Shown here one piece after another: positions 1 to 11,400 of a stretch of DNA of 64,000 nucleotides. The stretch spans positions 20,531,036 through 20,595,035 of the forward strand of contig JAGTTD010000012.1 of NCBI GenBank assembly GCA_018398585.1. The letters are read 5' to 3'. Positions within the stretch are counted from its first letter, which is position 1. Every line of letters begins with the position of its first letter. The position numbers and the translations under genes were made by a program. Under the pieces are notes generated by a model. It saw nothing but the letters and a program-made list of their open reading frames with translations. It was not told the origin of the DNA and made no database searches. Source of the stretch: Simmondsia chinensis (lineage: Eukaryota; Streptophyta; Magnoliopsida; Caryophyllales; Simmondsiaceae).

Positions 1-860
<860 letters not shown>

Positions 861-880
861 CAAATTTAGTGGTGTATACT

Positions 881-1514
881 CAATCAATCAATCAACAACA
901 ATCCTAGTGCCTCGCGGCTCCCGCAAAAGCAGGGTTTGGGAGGGGTATATGTACGCAGCCATACCCCTTCTGAGTGGAAAGGAGACTGTTTCCGAGGACC
1001 CCCAACCTGAAGTACAGGAGCGCCTGCAAATAAAACCATCAATTCATCGCCAAATGAATGAAGGAAATAGACATGCAAGCATTTAAGTATATATGTAAGC
1101 CAAGAAAACAGCCGAGTCATTAGAGACTAAACTATCAGCATATAAGTGCACCACTTGCGGCTATGACTGCCTAGGAATCTTAAACTACAAGTCGCTCGCC
1201 GCCCTATTCTACGCTGCCACATCCGCTACCCTTATGCTAGCCCATCGTGCCCTATCTAAGGCCATCTCCTCTCTCAGGTTTAGGTGGGTTAAGTCGTGAC
1301 GGATTGTCTCCAGCCAACTCCTCTTTGGCCTTCCCCTCCCTCTTCTACCGAGCATCGTTTGAAGCTGTTCACACCTCCTGACTGGGGCTATAGTCAGTCT
1401 CCTGCTAACATGTCCAAACCATCTTAGGCGGTGCTCCCGCAATTTATCCTCGATCGAGGCTACACCCAGTTTACCTCTTATTACATCGTTCCTAATCCTA
1501 TCCTTCCTTGTGTG
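881..1514 (-). mobile_element. RTE-type LINE, 5'-truncated copy
   Basis: A 634-bp insertion flanked by a perfect 20-bp target duplication, caaatttagtggtgtatact, at 861-880 and 1515-1534. In minus orientation it ends in a TTG/TTGA-rich tail and carries the RTE 3' UTR, with the conserved GGCTGCGTAC-like segment in degenerate form near 950. Upstream, about 1200-1500, lies the C-terminal coding end, which includes LRWFGHV and [12 protein letters not shown] on an open stretch at 1442-1209. Endonuclease and RT are absent, so this is a dead 5'-truncated copy of the kind made by target-primed reverse transcription. Confidence 0.88.
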
Positions 1515-1534
1515 GCAAATTTAGTGGTGTATAC

Positions 1535-1990
1535 TGATCTTTGAAAATCTTTGCATTCGTTCCTATCCAAATACACCAGAGAATTGTAATCTCTAGCATG
1601 GAGAATATCATTTTGACAACTTTTCTCTTTCTTATGCTATGGAATTTGACAAGAAAGATACTCTCAACAAACATTGGACTAACACATCCGAAAAGTGAGA
1701 ATAAAATACACCGAAAATCGCAAGCCACTGCATATTGCAAAAATAAATGAAGCGTGTTTCCCCACTATAGAACTACATTACACAAATCCCTGAAGTCATA
1801 GCCTTAAAAGGTCCTGTTTCCGAACAAAATCTTAAGTATTAAGCTTTTCCAAAAGCAAAGTCCCTGCAAAAACTTTGATTCTAAAGGTCACATTAGCATT
1901 CTAGACATAAAAGGAAGCCTGAAATACAATTGTGTTAAAAAGATAGTGAGCTATTGTGACTGCGTGTCACCAGCAAAAGATCTAGGGACT
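1535..1990. other. Intron sequence, no feature seen
   Basis: Unique-looking AT-rich intron 3 sequence between the RTE copy and a decayed copia gag. Short frames here show no domain. Confidence 0.4.
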
Positions 1991-1995
1991 ATGAG

Positions 1996-2400
1996 CCAAA
2001 GATGGCGAAAATGGTGAATTTGGCTAGCAGAATTAAGAGATTAAACAGCCATAGCTATAAAGAAAGAAAACTTGCATTGAGTCATAATTGCATGGTCAAG
2101 ATCTTTGGGAGGCCATTTGCAATAGCAATATATAGAACCACCTATCCGAGTGGAGCTAAGAAATGAAGGCTCAAAGCAAGCAAGGCAATTTATGCGTCGA
2201 AGATATGATATGAGAAGAATCTATTTACCCATATTGTGGAAGTGAAGACACCCAAAGAAGTGTGGAACATTATGTCGCATTATTCTTCAAAAAGAATATA
2301 ACAAAGACTTCAGTATTTAAAAAGTGAGCTAATGACCACGTGACAAGGTAAGATGTCGACTAGTGAGTATTTGCCAAAGAATAAATTAGTTTGTGTTGGT
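1996..2400 (+). pseudogene. Copia gag (UBN2-type) fragment, first part
   Basis: Conceptual translation across frames reads like the N-terminal half of a Ty1/copia gag: an SYKE/CIESYLHGQDLWEAI-like start near 2030, then KTPKEVWNIMSHYSSK near 2250 and LQYLKSELM near 2310. Stops and shifts break every frame. A related second half appears at about 3400-4330, so a 1-kb segment seems to have been inserted between the halves. No LTRs of this copy could be assigned. The family call rests on the KTPKE-W motif; the lineage is unknown. Confidence 0.6.
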
Positions 2401-3390
2401 AAAATAAGGTAAATAAGTGATCAAAATACACCTTTTACACAATCAAAGTTAGCTCGTGGTCAATTAATCAGAGCTCGAGGTTTACAGAAATGACGGAAAA
2501 AATAAAAATAAAAGGAAAGGATGAACTGAAAAATTGCCGCACTGTAGAGAACTCCACTGCCCTGAGCTGCTTATGCCCTCACACAGGTACAATGGGACCA
2601 ATGGCACTCCGACCCCAGGGTTAACACGGCGCCCACCTCAGCAGTGTATTTCAAGGAGATGGACTAAAGCACACCTCAACTTGCTTAGTAATGGAGGGGA
2701 GAAAGAATGAATTTTTAGAGAAAGTAAGGAAGTGGAGAAGATGAATTTGCAATGTAATTCAGTGTGTTGAACAACCTACTAAGGGCGGTATTTATAGATG
2801 GAGTACTTGCACGTTGCGGGAAAGATCATGGCCTAAAAATCAGGCCTGAATAAGGAAACTGGAGGATATGGAGGAGCAAGAAATCCGGCTTCATTTAAGG
2901 CAACAACGGTTATAGAAAGACTGAGAGTTGGCACAGTAAAAAACGTGTACTTCGAGTTCAACCTCGAGCCTCAAGCCCGGAGAGGATGATAGTACCTCGA
3001 GGACTACATGGAAGACAACCTGAGCTCACGCTTATAGCCTTGAACACTACCCAAAGATAAGAACTCATCTCAAGTTAGTTCACAAAAAAAGTCCACACCA
3101 CACCAAGACGTGCCGATTGGCCCACCATGCCCACTCTATGCGCACAAGACCTTACCAAGGACAAGAAAAGGGGGGTACATATAAACTAAATTACCCTCTA
3201 TTTTTCTGATGTGAGATTCAGGCAATTTACAAGTTCAACAAAATCAAACACTGCGACGCTCCGGCTAGCCACCATGCCCGCTCTATGCACACAAGATCTT
3301 ACCAAGGACAAGGAAAGGAGGGTACATATAAAGTAGACTATCCTCCTCTATTTTCCTATGTGGGATTGAGGCAATTTACAAATTGAACAA
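2400..3390. repeat. Unclassified insertion with tandem duplication at its right end
   Basis: This segment separates two halves of a copia gag relic. Near its right end a block of about 115-130 bp starting caccatgcccactctatg (about 3122) is repeated starting ccaccatgcccgctctatg (about 3270), a period of about 145 bp with about 85-90% similarity by eye. The block carries a TATA-like acatataaa and a CCTC-rich stretch, so it may be an LTR or promoter end. I find no partner LTR and no coding capacity. Confidence 0.4.
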
Positions 3391-3392
3391 AA

Positions 3393-4330
3393 TTGAAGTA
3401 CACTACCTCCAAATTCCAACAGTTTGTCGTAACATTACGCAATCCAAAAGTAAAGGTGGAAGAGGAAAGAATGATCACGAAGATAACCAATCATGGGTTG
3501 CATCCTAAGTCTGGAGGATTTGTAATGACGATCCAGGGTTGGGCTACACATTCGTCACTTTGGAGTTGGAGAGTTCACTTGCTAACTAAGAGACACTAGT
3601 GGAAAAGGTTAAAAAACTGGATTGAAGAATGGTGATGAAATTGAAGAGGCACATTATACTACAAGAAAATATCAAGATAAAGGTTTCACAGGACCATAAC
3701 GAAAGCAAAACTTAAAAACTTGTGTAGGTATGCAGTTTAAGAAAGCTTAGTCCATATTGGCATTAAATCTTTTCCTATGCTCAAATTTTCTATTTTTGTT
3801 ACCTATTCCTTGGTTGAAGTCTCCCGGCCATATTTGAAAATGAATTAACAAAGTAAACATCCAAGGAGGCAACAATTTTAGAGTTCTAGATCGACAGAAA
3901 AGCCACTAGATGATTATGAAAAGGAAGATGAAAGGAGGTATGTTAAGAACTTTTGACAAAATAATAGATATTGTTATACTTGTGGTAGGAAAGAACAAAT
4001 TGCATAAGACAATCCACTTTGAGACATGGAAGCAAATGGAGCTATGTAGAAGAAGGGCCACGAAAGTGAAGAAGAATGAGATTTCAAAATGGCACAATAT
4101 GTTATGGTCAAACTGGTAAACATCATCATTTCAAATGAACTCTTTAACTTAGAAGAAGAATGGTTAAAAGAAAAACCTAATGGAGACAATGCACTAAATG
4201 AGAATCTAGAGTATGAAGATACACGGATTACGATGAATATAATCCTACAATTACAGAATGTCAAGAAAGTTACAAGCAAGGGACAAAAGGCAAAGCTATG
4301 CTAGATGACTTTGAAGAGTCTGAAGACAAA
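3393..4330 (+). pseudogene. Copia gag fragment, second part with degenerate zinc knuckle
   Basis: This continues the gag relic at 1996-2400. Around 3510-3600 the sequence reads GFVMTIQGWATHSSL, followed by a LLTK-like segment; this is the usual QGW..QPSL.ELE.LL gag region with shifts. Around 3960-4010 it reads YCYTCGRK, a broken CCHC zinc knuckle (C-x2-C kept, later ligands lost). The remainder is Lys/Glu-rich and shows no protease or pol domain. It ends near a (CAA)n run at 4340-4372. Confidence 0.5.
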
Positions 4331-4479
4331 GAAGAATAAAATGGATTACAACAACAACAACAACAACAACAAAAATGGATTAGAGACAACAAATAAAAAA
4401 GAGACACAATCTACTAAGAACAAGTCAGACTATATAAGTGAAAGAAGAAAACATCTAGGCTGACAAATAACGAAAAGAC

Positions 4480-4950
4480 ACAAAATTGGAATTGGACTAT
4501 GGAATTGCAATTCCAATTTCAATTCTGGTGGAAATGGAATTGGAATTCTAATGGAATTGAAATTTCATTGTTTCGTTAATCAAAAAAATTAGAGGTCGGA
4601 ATTATAATTTCATAATGATTCAAGTCATCACAAGTTTTGGTCAATCAAGTTGGAGCATTTCGAGTTTTAAATTGATTATGGTCAGATTTTGGTCGGGTTG
4701 AATCACATTAAGTTCTAATTATCCTAGTTTCGTGTAAAATCAAGTTGGTTTTAGTTGCATTCAGATCATTTTGTGTTTAACCCATCTCGAATTTTCAATT
4801 AATTAGTTAGGTCTTTTATGGATTCGGGCCAGAATGGATCAAATTTGAGTTAATTTAGATCATTTTGGGCTCAAGTCATCTTAGTTTGGGTCAAACAGGT
4901 TGCATCATTTCAAATTTTAGGTTATCTTGAGTCAAGTCAAATTTATACTA
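4480..4950. repeat. Degenerate GGAATT-rich and TTGGGTC-rich repeat DNA
   Basis: 4490-4565 is an array of short GGAATTnnAATT-like words. 4610-4950 is rich in degenerate TTTGGGTCAAG-type words that resemble the subterminal repeats of plant hAT derivatives (compare 28592-29260). Ends and target duplications were not found. Confidence 0.3.
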
Positions 4951-4954
4951 AGGG

Positions 4955-5155
4955 TGAGATGGGTCAGAGAAGCACAATCCAAAGCCTACGAGGATTTCTA
5001 CAGAAGGCTAGATAATGAAGAAGGAGCTAGGGCCCTATATAACACCGCTAAAGCGAGAGAAAGGAGGACTACGGATCTGGATTGAGAAAAATGCATAAAA
5101 GGGGTGGATGGACAGGTGCTCGTTGATGAACAACAAATTAAAGCTAGATGCATTC
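4955..5155 (+). pseudogene. RTE LINE fragment (endonuclease-RT linker)
   Basis: One frame reads KAYEDFYRRLDNEEGA, then LYNTAKARERRTTDLD, a stop, then EKCIKGVDGQVLV. This is the conserved linker between endonuclease and RT in plant RTE-type LINE proteins. It stops abruptly at both ends. It lies on the opposite strand to the other RTE copies here, so it is a separate relic. Confidence 0.6.
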
Positions 5156-5159
5156 TTTC

Positions 5160-5483
5160 AAACCCCACCTAAAACATAACTCAAATATAATGAGTAAGCA
5201 CACTGACCAAATTCATCCTAAGCAAAAGGTACTTCCAAAAAATTAACCACTAATTGATGAACCACACAACCAATCAAACAAGACCGTGTAATTATTATTT
5301 AACCTCGAGGATTCTAGAATTTTCCTAGTGTATTTTAAGACAGCAAAATTGTTCAACAAGGCGATTGTTAAGACAACTTGAACCCTCTAAATCATCCTCT
5401 AGAAAGACAATGGTATCGCTACTTGCAAGTGGGACATAGACATGAACTCACTACCCACTTCAATCCCTCGGAGCAAGCTACGG
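5160..5483. other. Intron sequence, no feature seen
   Basis: AT-rich intron 3 sequence between two RTE relics. I see no frame or repeat to report. Confidence 0.4.
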
Positions 5484-5723
5484 TCATGACCTTGAAATAA
5501 CAACAACAACAACAACAACAAAAGCTCAGTGCCTCAAAGGACTCTAGCCAAAGAATGGCCATCGGGTACACGGGGAGCAGCCCCGCAGCATATCAGGCCG
5601 CAAAGGGCTGGAACGAGAGGTTGGACATTGCCAAGGCCCACCTTGATAAGGCAGCACACAAGATGAAAAAGTAGGCTGACAAGAAAAGGAGGTTCTTAGA
5701 GTTCCAAATTGGGGACTTGGTGA

Positions 5724-6074
5724 TGTTAGGACCACTCACGAATTTACCGAACCTTAAATCGAAATAGCAAATGCGGAATTAAACGGGAATGGGGGAAAAA
5801 TATTAGACACCGAAATTTACGTGGTTCAGCCGAAGCCTACATCCACAAAGGGGGAGCAAAAATTTCACTATTATAACCGAGGATTACAATCTTTTTTCTC
5901 TCTTCCTCACTTGTGCTTTGCTTACCATTTACACCAGCCAAAGAGCGCCTATAAATAGGCCTCTTACAAACAATACCGCTGGAAGCTCAAGAGTCATGCT
6001 ATAAATACAGGCCTTAATAATTCCGGCCAATAATTACGACGGTTTCCGAAAACAAACAGTCTCCACACTTAACA
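5724..6074 (-). repeat. 3' LTR of the copia-type element
   Basis: 351 bp, a pair with 8361-8711; ends TGTTAAG / CTAACA on the minus strand. Confidence 0.92.
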
Positions 6075-6132
6075 ATCTCCCACTTGGGGACTGTACAGTA
6101 ATCCTCCTTGCTTCCCCCTCACCACGCAATCA

Positions 6133-7584
6133 TCATGCGCGAACTTTACCTGAAGCCCACCCCGTCTTCAGTATATCAGGCGGTACACTCTTCTTTAGCA
6201 GAACTGCTGGATTCACGCTCTCACTTGTCTTCTTGTACCGGGAATTCGTCTCAGCTCCCACTGCTAGCTCCCACTTAACACGTGTACTCGACCTCACATC
6301 AGAACGACCCTTCTGACTAATCTTTTTACCCATCGGCTTTCTGGACTGACATGACATCTCAGGAAGCGGCTTCCAACTGACACACTTTGACCTCCGCAAA
6401 GCTGAGTTTTCTGCAGTAAACTCGCCATCAGTTGACTTTGATATTGAAAACAGTGTGCCCGCCTTCAAACCACGAGCTATCACTAACGCCCCTTTCGAGA
6501 CAACCCACTTTCCTCTCGAGAACCTTACAGAATACCCACTGTCATCGAGCTGTCCTACCGATATCAAATTATTCTTCAACTCGGGCACAAATCTCACACC
6601 ATGTAAAGTCCACCTCGACCCATACGGTGATGAAATATTGACATCACCCATACCGACAACTTCTAATGGCTGTCCACTCGCCAAATACACTTTACCGTAA
6701 TCCCCAGCCACAAAATTCTGAATCACGTCCCTACACGATGTAGCATGAAACGAAGCCCCTGAATCTAAAATCCAGTCATCCACTGGTGAATGTACGGTAA
6801 GAGCCAGAGCATCCTGTATTATCTCTTCAGTCAAAACATTGGCCGTATCTAGGTCTGACCTCTTCAAGACTCTACACTCTCTCTTCATGTGTCCCGGTTT
6901 TCCGCAGTGCCAACATGGCCCCCTCTGGCCTGTCCTACTGCTGCTTCTGCCCCTACGTGATCTTTCCAAACCCCTACCTCGGGATTCCACGCTCAAAGTG
7001 TGATTCTCACTGGAATCTCGTCAGTGCACCTCCTCGGCTAATACTAAGTCACGTATATCATCATATTTTAATTTCTCTTTCCCAGCAGAATTACTGACCG
7101 CCATCCTCATGGCCTCCCAACTATTGGGCAAAGACGCTAACAACACCAGTGCTCGGATTTCGTCATCAAAATTAAGTTCCACTGACATCAACTGATTTAT
7201 TATCGTATTAAATGCTTTCAAGTGCTGGGCAACAGAACCACCTTTCGTCATCTTCAGATTGAACAACTTCTTCATCAGGTGCACTTTGTTGTTCGTCGAT
7301 GGTTTCTCATACATGCCCGACAAAGCTGCCATCAAACCCGCCGTCGTCTTTTCATTGCCAACATTATGAGCAACAGTCTGGGACAAGGTAAGTCGAATAA
7401 CACCCATAACTTGCCTGTCTAACAAATTCCACTCCTCGTCCACCATATCCTCGGGGTTCTTCCCTAATAGGGGTAACTGCAACTTTTTTGCATACAGAAA
7501 ATCTTCAATCTGCATCCGCCAATACGCAAAATCAGTCCCATCAAATTTCTCAATACCTGAAATTTTCACCTCATCGGTCGCCAT
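6133..7584 (-). pseudogene. gag-protease frame of the copia-type element, one in-frame stop
   Basis: One frame runs from ATG at 7584 to 6133, about 483 codons, broken only by TGA at 7023-7021. Residues 1-187 are a UBN2-type copia gag (KFDGTDFAYWRMQIEDFLY near the start). After the stop come an Arg/Ser-rich stretch and a zinc knuckle CWHCGKPGHMKREC. A DSGASFHAT aspartic-protease-type motif follows, then a GAG-pre-integrase-like stretch (LKNNLISVGQL). The last 100 residues are basic and not recognised. Integrase and RT are missing altogether. With a single transition the frame would be open, so it may have been conserved in its family as a complete gag-only product. Confidence 0.85.
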
Positions 7585-8360
7585 TAATGAACACTTTTAA
7601 TCTCCTCGAACACTGAATTTTTTTTTTAAATAATATTGATTTTTCAATTTTCAACGTGGTCAACTTTAATAGTTGACCACAATCACACAACCCTGCTCAG
7701 TCTCTCTCTTCCCTCTGCGCCTCTCTGTCTCCCTGGGTTTTCTCTCTCTCTGCGCGTCTTCCTCGGGTTTCTCCGGCAACAACTCCGGCGCCACTCACGG
7801 GACCTACGACCCACCGACCACCGGAGATCGTCACCAGTCCTCGTCGTCATTCGCACTTCCTCAGATCTCAACCACCACACGACCACTGCGCACAACCACC
7901 AATATCTTCGAAGCCACCACCGCTTCGTTGCTTGTCAGGCCACCAAACGGACCGCCTTCACTCACCGCTACCTCAGTCTAACGCCGGTCTGCTTACAACC
8001 ACCGGGTCTCGAAGCACCACCGCTTCGGATTTCGACGAGTCTCGAAGCTCCACAGCGCCACCGTCCGATTCGCTCACCGACGCCTCTCCGTTCACCGATT
8101 CGCTCGGGAACCACCAGATCTGTAACCCAGGTAACCCGATCTAGTCTTTTATCACCTCCGTTCACCACCACGAGCGGCCTAGCACCGCCACGCGCCACCA
8201 CACGCGCTGCCGGTCGTTTTCGCAGGGGCGTCAGAACCACGCGCCACCCTGAACTTCGACGTGTACTTTGTTGGAACAGAAACACCAGCCACCAGTCCTC
8301 TCCTCCCACTCAAATAGCTATTTCTCGGATTTAGGTTTCACCCCGGGCTCTGATACCAGT
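7585..8360 (-). other. 5' leader of the copia-type element
   Basis: A 776-bp segment between primer site and gag start. It is GC-rich, with GAGA-rich and CCGG-rich stretches on the minus strand. Open frames on the plus strand (e.g. 7636-8334) look like composition artefacts. Confidence 0.6.
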
Positions 8361-8711
8361 TGTTAGGACCACTCACGAATTTACCGAACCTTAAATCGAA
8401 ATTGCAAATGCGAAATTAAACGGGCATGGGGGAAAAATATTAGACACCGAAATTTACGTGGTTCAGCTGAAGCCTACATTCACGGAGGGGGAGCAAAATT
8501 TTCACTATTATAACCGAGGATTACAATCTTTGTTCTCTCTTCCTCACTTGTGTTTTGCTCACCATTTACACCAGCCAAAGAGCGCCTATAAATAGGCCTC
8601 TTACAAAAGAAACCGCTGGAAGCTCAAGAGTCATGCCATAAATACAGGCCTTAATAATTCCGGCTAATAATTATGACGGTTTCCGGAAACAAACAGTCTC
8701 CACACTTAACA
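8361..8711 (-). repeat. 5' LTR of the copia-type element
   Basis: 351 bp, with TATAAATA near 8588-8595 (plus-strand reading 'ctataaatagg'). The primer site lies at its inner edge, 8347-8360. Confidence 0.92.
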
Positions 8712-9173
8712 GGTGATGGTGAAGCTACTACCGCAGCAATTCAAGGCCCTACGCAAAGTGCACAAAGGTCTGCCGTAGATACAAGGGGCCTTACCCAATT
8801 CTTGCTAAGGTTGGGAAAGTGTCCTACCGTGTTGAACTGCCACCGAAGATGAAGATCCATCCAGTTTTCCATGTTAGCATGCTGAAACTGTACCACAAGG
8901 ACGCTGAGGACCCGAGCCGAAGTGAATTAGACCGAGCACCTACGGCCGTGATCACATCCTTTGACAAAGAGGCAATCAAGACCCTTGCTGACCGGGTTGT
9001 GGGATGAAGAGGAGTGCCAAAGTATACCAAATACTTAGTTCGCTGGAAAGACCTTCCAGAAAATGAGGCTACATGGGAAAAGGAGGACGACTTGTGGCAA
9101 TTCAAAAAGATGATCGAGACATTCAAAGCTACCTAACATTGACGAGGACGTCAACGGCTTAGGTGGGGGAGAG

Positions 9174-9824
9174 TGTCACCCAACGCTTATTTCTACAGTA
9201 CTTTTTATTTTTGATGATGTACTAGAAGGCCCTAGAATGTACTAGGCCTTCCATTTTTATGCTTAGGTGCATGTATGTATGAAGAGGCATGTCCCTTGAC
9301 ATGTTGGGTTGCTTCCCTTGGTTCTTTGACATGGTCCATGTGCGTGCCTTGACATGAGGGGTCATGACCCTTCCCTAAGGTCGCGTCCCTTGACAAGAAG
9401 AGACGTGTCCCTTGAACCTTGACACGGGTCATGGACACGGTCTACCCAAGGGGCGATGTGTCCCAATTTTGCTTATTAAATATTCATGTACTTAGACTAG
9501 ATTCATGTATTTGCAGTGTCCTTTGGGGATGCCATACGGTTTATGCACTTATGTAATTTCCTTAGAGTATAAATAATAAAGAAGTGGCATTTGCCACGGG
9601 TGACCAAAAAACCACCCAATTCATCCAAACTCTTTTCCTCTTTTTAACGTGTGGATCTATTATACTTGTGTCCCTAATTTCTTTGTTCCTTAAACACTTT
9701 CTTGCCTTAATCCCCACAAACATAGCCTTCGGGTTATCGGGGAGCCTGACTTGACGAGATACTTTCGGAGTGATGTTAAGTGGCGCACGGGCCTGACAAG
9801 AGTGTCAAAAACCGTCCCGCGACA
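9174..9824 (+). repeat. Chromovirus LTR (left)
   Basis: 651 bp from TGTCACCC to GCGACA. It follows the polypurine tract ggtgggggaga (about 9162-9172) of the truncated copy and is followed by primer site ttggtatcagagc (from 9826). It carries 'gagtataaataataaag' near 9565 as a likely TATA region. It has repeated CCTTGAC / CATGTCCC words that differ slightly from the right LTR. Confidence 0.92.
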
Positions 9825-9849
9825 GTTGGTATCAGAGCAGATTTACGCG

Positions 9850-10731
9850 ATGGCTGGGAGCAGTGTTGTGGAGGAAGGGAACATTAGTATGTCACAAGTT
9901 ATAAAGGAGCAACCGAAAGGGGGACCGGAGACCCGTACAAAGAAGACAAAGACTAAGGATCCGTCAACGCAACGGGATGCGCTTAGTAGTCTTGAGACGT
10001 AGGTGGCAAAGTTGGAGTTGGTCATGGGTGATGTTCACGACCACTTTGACACGGTTGAGTCCTTGGAGGAGAATGTCTCAGGGTTAGAGGACAAGGTCCT
10101 TGGTTCCATTGATGTTGTTAAGAATGCCATGGAGGAGCAACTTGATGAACTAAAGAGTGCGTTGTTCACGCTTTGTCAAGAGTTTGACATTGTCAAAGAG
10201 GACTACACCTTGTGCAAGCCCATTGTAGCCGGTGGGGCTGGCACGAGCAGCATGTTCCGTGTCAAGGTCCCAGATCCGCCTAGATATGGGGGGGAACGGA
10301 AAGCCAAAGAAATTGATAACTTCTTGTGGTGTTTGAAGAGATACTTTGATACTCTTCGCCTTGATGATGATGCACTCAAGATCAACACCGCATCTATTTA
10401 TCTACAAGATGATGCGGGATTATGGTGGAGGAGATGCCATAGTGACATAACCCATGGGCCATGCACCATGGATACTTGGGAGGACTTTGTTCGTGACTTC
10501 AAGAAACATTTCTTTCCGGAGAATGCCGAGAGTTTGGCTGTGAAGAAGCTACGGGGTTTGAAGCAGACAGGGTCCATCCAGGACTATGTCACTGAGTTCC
10601 AATCCCTCATGTTGGAACTACCGGACATACCCGAGGCATTGAAACTTATTTATTTCTTAGATGGCTTGCAATCATGGGCCGAAGCTACGGGGTTTGAAGC
10701 AGACAGGGTCCATCCAGGACTATGTCACTGA
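9850..10731 (+). pseudogene. Chromovirus gag with stop and 136-bp duplication
   Basis: ATG at 9850 opens a frame with TAG at 10000-10002, then continues in frame to 10731. The retrotransposon gag domain is visible at about 10260-10660 (VPDPPRYGGERKAKEIDNFL, then WWRRCHSD and DFKKHFFPENAE). A tandem duplication of 136 bp (10545-10680 repeated from 10681) shifts the frame and ends the protein early. Beyond it a KKEHKSGK-like basic tail and a zinc-knuckle-like CFLCLGPHFAWDC can be read near 11060-11100. Confidence 0.85.
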
Positions 10732-10816
10732 GTTCCAATCCCTCATGTTGGAACTACCGGACATACCCGAGGCATTGAAACTTATTTATTTCTTAGATGG
10801 CTTGCAATCATAGGCC
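10545..10816 (+). repeat. 136-bp tandem duplication in gag
   Basis: The segment starting gaagctacggggtttg is repeated head to tail (10545 and 10681) almost without change, so the duplication is young relative to the element. Its length is not a multiple of three. Confidence 0.88.
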
Positions 10817-11400
10817 GAATTGGAGGTGAAGTGAAGAGGAGTTCAAGATCTTGCCACAACCATTTCCGAAGCAGAAAACTTGGTCGAGTACAAAAAAGAC
10901 TTTACCAAGAAGAAGGAGCACAAGAGTGGCAAGGGAAGAAGTGGGGGAGTTAAGCCCTAAAGACAGTCTTCGTGGAAGGACACAGGCAAGCATCACGAGA
11001 ACAAGCATCATGAGAACAGACACCATGACAACCGGTCAGACCAAGGCAAGCGCGGGTCCTGTTTTCTATGCTTAGGCCCGCACTTTGCCTGGGATTGTCT
11101 GGAACATCAGGCATTGAGTGCCCTTGTTGCTAAGAGAGAACAAGCAGCGGAGGGGACAAGCATGGGTTCGATGTGTGTCTTAAGGTCCATGTCCCAGGAG
11201 TCGCGCTATGCGCCTGGGTCCAGTGCACAAGGTGCTGCGCGTGTCCAGGCGCAGGCACTGGACACTGTCCGGGTGCCAACGCAGGTGCGCACGGGTGCAC
11301 AGGCCGCAGGGACCGAGGCACAGGCGTGCGCTCAGGTCCGAAAGGGAGCACGCAGTGGTGCGAAGGGCTCCACATCAGGACCACGCTCAAGACAAGGGTT

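Larger units (their letters stand above)
5719..8716 (-). mobile_element. Non-autonomous Ty1/copia-type element (gag-protease only)
   Basis: The LTRs are at 5724-6074 and 8361-8711, 351 bp each, TG...CA, about 95% identical by eye. They are flanked by the 5-bp duplication ggtga (5719-5723 and 8712-8716); the empty site is visible in the right gypsy copy at about 14284. In minus orientation the primer site actggtatcagagc (8360-8347) abuts the 5' LTR, and a purine tract precedes the 3' LTR at about 6075-6090. The internal region holds gag, a zinc knuckle and a protease-like motif but no integrase, RT or RNase H. It must have depended on proteins from another copia element. It inserted after the gypsy array formed, because only the left copy contains it. 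Confidence 0.92.
5538..9173 (+). mobile_element. Truncated internal part of a chromovirus, left copy of the array
   Basis: 5538-5723 plus 8712-9173 together match 14113-14751 of the neighbouring full element, covering the end of integrase and the chromodomain, at high identity. The left end is cut inside the coding region. The copy is interrupted by a copia-type insertion at 5724-8711. Both copies share the same TAG stop (near 5668 and 14241), so they come from one already damaged element. The chromodomain frame (8819-9133) has an extra stop at 9005-9007, where the right copy reads Arg. Confidence 0.82.

Noticed and set aside
4340..4372. (CAA)n run as another RTE insertion tail
   Set aside because: No RTE 3' UTR sequence adjoins it and no target duplication was found; a plain microsatellite is enough.
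7636..8334. 232-codon plus-strand open frame
   Set aside because: It lies antisense in the GC-rich leader of the copia-type element; composition is Ser/Thr/Arg/Pro-rich in several frames at once, which indicates a base-composition effect.
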